Source: Embleya sp040605455
GTDB taxonomy: Bacteria; Actinomycetota; Actinomycetes; Streptomycetales; Streptomycetaceae
DNA: 64,000 bases
NCBI RefSeq assembly: GCF_040605455.1
Contig: NZ_JBEXCV010000008.1
Coordinates: 49,385-113,384, forward strand
Direction: 5' to 3'
Within the stretch, counting starts at the first letter, position 1. Each line of letters opens with the position of its first letter. Both the position numbers and the translations under genes were made by a program. This document shows positions 63,272-64,000 of the stretch, piece after piece. The notes under the pieces are model-generated. The model did not search any database. It was not told the origin of the DNA and worked only from the letters and a program-made list of their open reading frames with translations.

Positions 63272-63299
63272 AGGCAAGTAGGAACTACTCTACTTGCCT
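63272..63299. promoter_or_regulatory. Palindrome at the right end, upstream of tnpA
   Basis: AGGCAAGTAG (63272–63281) and CTACTTGCCT (63290–63299) form a perfect 10-bp inverted repeat around 8 nt. AGGCAAGT also occurs at 39923–39930 near the left end, so these are probably recombinase arm sites that overlap the tnpA promoter. Confidence 0.65.
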
Positions 63300-63332
63300 T
63301 ACATAACAGGCGAGTTGCCTGCACCCAAGATA

Positions 63333-63338
63333 ACGGTC
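63333..63338. repeat. Right copy of the 6-bp core ACGGTC
   Basis: Identical to 39865–39870; it restores the flp frame after excision. Confidence 0.85.
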
Positions 63339-63443
63339 GCCGCGGTGGCGTTCGGGGCCGTGCTGTTCAAGATCGTGACCAGCCCGGGGGTCGCGGCTGC
63401 GCTCACCGGGGTGATCACCAAGGCACTCGATGTTTCGTTCTGA
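63333..63443 (+). pseudogene. flp-type pilin 3' part, interrupted
   Basis: ACGGTC GCC GCG GTG GCG … reads TVAAVAFGAVLFKIVTSPGV and ends in DVSF before TGA. This is the hydrophobic helix that follows TTAEYAVGT in DUF4244 pilins. It has no start of its own. Confidence 0.88.
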
Positions 63444-63825
63444 GCCTCGCGCCGATACCGCTCACCGCGGGCGTGCGGCGAACGGCTTCGTGACCGCGGA
63501 GACCGCGGTCGTCATGCCGGTGCTGATCCTGTTGACCGCCGTGTCGGTGTCCGGGATCGGTGCCGCCGCCGCGCAGATCCGCTGCGTGGACGCGGCGCAG
63601 GCGGGAGCGCGGGCCCTGGCCCGGGGCGAGCCGGCGGAGGTTGCGAGGGAGCGGGCTCGGGCCGCCGGGCCGGTCGGGGCGCGCACCGAGGTGTCCCGCG
63701 CGGACGGTCTGGTCCGCTTCCGGGTCGCCGGCGAGGTCGGCGTGCCGGGAGCGGCGTGGGCCGGGGTGCGGTTCCACGTGGAACATGTGGCGGTGGCGGC
63801 GATGGAGGACGAGGTACCGCCGTGA
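63430..63825 (+). CDS. TadE-like protein
   Basis: A 131-residue minor-pilin-like protein. A short N-terminus, then GFVTAETAVVMPVLILLTAVSVSGIGAAA, the TadE processing site and hydrophobic helix with the catalytic-type Glu, and a globular part. The ATG at 63430 overlaps the flp stop by 14 bp. It belongs to the Tad machine. Confidence 0.83.
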   Translation: MFRSEPRADTAHRGRAANGFVTAETAVVMPVLILLTAVSVSGIGAAAAQIRCVDAAQAGARALARGEPAEVARERARAAGPVGARTEVSRADGLVRFRVAGEVGVPGAAWAGVRFHVEHVAVAAMEDEVPP

Positions 63826-64000
63826 GCCCGCGCACCTCGGCGCAGGAGGGCTCGGCAACGTTGTGGGTGCTCGCACTCGCGCTGGTGCCGATGTGCGTGG
63901 CGGCGGTCGTGTTCGCCTTCGCCGCAGCGGTCACGGCCCGACACCGCGCGGGCGCCGCGGCCGACCAGGCCGCGCTGGCGGCGGGGAGTCGGGCCGCCGC
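63822..64000 (+). CDS. Second TadE/Rv3654c-like protein (partial)
   Basis: GTG at 63822 overlaps the tadE stop (GTGA). The visible 59 codons read GSATLWVLALALVPMCVAAVVFAFAAAV then a Gly/Ala-rich part (DQAALAAGSRAA). This is the Rv3654c/TadG-like protein that follows tadE in actinomycetes. The window ends inside it. Confidence 0.83.
   Translation, partial: MSPRTSAQEGSATLWVLALALVPMCVAAVVFAFAAAVTARHRAGAAADQAALAAGSRAA

Larger units (their letters stand above)
39865..63338. mobile_element. 23.5-kb Tn554-like element inserted in the flp pilin gene
   Basis: The two halves of flp flank this interval, and the 6-bp sequence ACGGTC stands at both junctions (39865–39870 and 63333–63338); removing the element and one copy restores a continuous pilin frame. 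Just inside the junctions are imperfect inverted repeats (TTATCTATAGGTG on the left, TTATCTTGGGTG on the right strand-complement). AGGCAAGT repeats are at 39923–39930 and 63292–63299 (complement). The right end carries TnpA, TnpB and TnpC-like genes transcribed inward. The 6-bp core and trio match Tn554-type elements. Confidence 0.9.

Overview
The window is very GC-rich actinobacterial DNA. The gene order PBP – wblA – two ArsA-like ATPases, then RidA – NUDIX – metallo-beta-lactamase – crp – nth – CoA-NUDIX – MarP-like protease, then nhaA, acs, a HAD phosphatase, a 6C-type small RNA, ssd/tadZ and tadABC matches the conserved core chromosome of the Streptomycetaceae (Streptomyces and close relatives). 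GTG starts, 4-bp ATGA/GTGA overlaps and GC-rich hairpin terminators fit this. I could not run a search, so the genus is an inference.

Layout. (1) 0.2–31 kb: housekeeping core. It covers cell-wall synthesis (PBP), developmental regulation (wblA, crp), a tryptophan-to-kynurenine branch (kynU, kynA and a divergent Lrp regulator), DNA repair (nth), nucleotide and CoA clean-up (NUDIX), stress protease (MarP-like), Na+/H+ exchange (nhaA), a SulP–carbonic anhydrase fusion, acs, and the HAD gene next to a 6C small RNA. (2) 31.3–39.9 kb and 63.3–64 kb: a Tad/Flp-type pilus locus (ssd/tadZ, tadA, tadB, tadC, flp, tadE and a second TadE-like gene). It is broken twice. A 4.1-kb element (31793–35899) with its own tyrosine recombinase, an XRE protein and a 770-residue zinc-finger recombinase-like protein splits ssd/tadZ. 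A 23.5-kb element (39865–63338) splits the flp pilin gene. (3) The large element carries a Tn554-like trio at its right end (TnpA 62065–63243, TnpB 59537–62068, TnpC/DUF6262-like 58869–59540). It is bounded by a 6-bp ACGGTC direct repeat in flp and imperfect terminal inverted repeats.

Cargo of the large element, left to right: a decayed NB-ARC gene; a small membrane protein; a PD-(D/E)XK (Vsr/DUF559-like) nuclease; a DUF4238-like protein; then, between two IS3 OrfA remnants, a compact system made of a divergent XRE controller, a DNA methyltransferase, a NurA-like nuclease, a HerA-like ATPase and an HxlR-type regulator; then another XRE gene; a zinc-repeat/endonuclease VII protein; an XRE/TPR regulator with a partner of unknown function; a small-molecule methyltransferase; an MFS exporter; and a three-gene operon of unknown, DNA-binding-like proteins beside TnpC.

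The most interesting part is the XRE / methyltransferase / NurA / HerA / HxlR cassette (44.1–49.5 kb). It looks like a restriction-modification-style defence system in which HerA–NurA supplies translocation and cleavage and the methyltransferase marks self. The divergent XRE and methyltransferase genes start inside a single perfect 36-bp palindromic locus. Their start codons form its two ends and a TATAGT element lies on each strand, which predicts two leaderless transcripts under one operator. Two elements of different recombinase type in the same pilus locus is the second notable feature.
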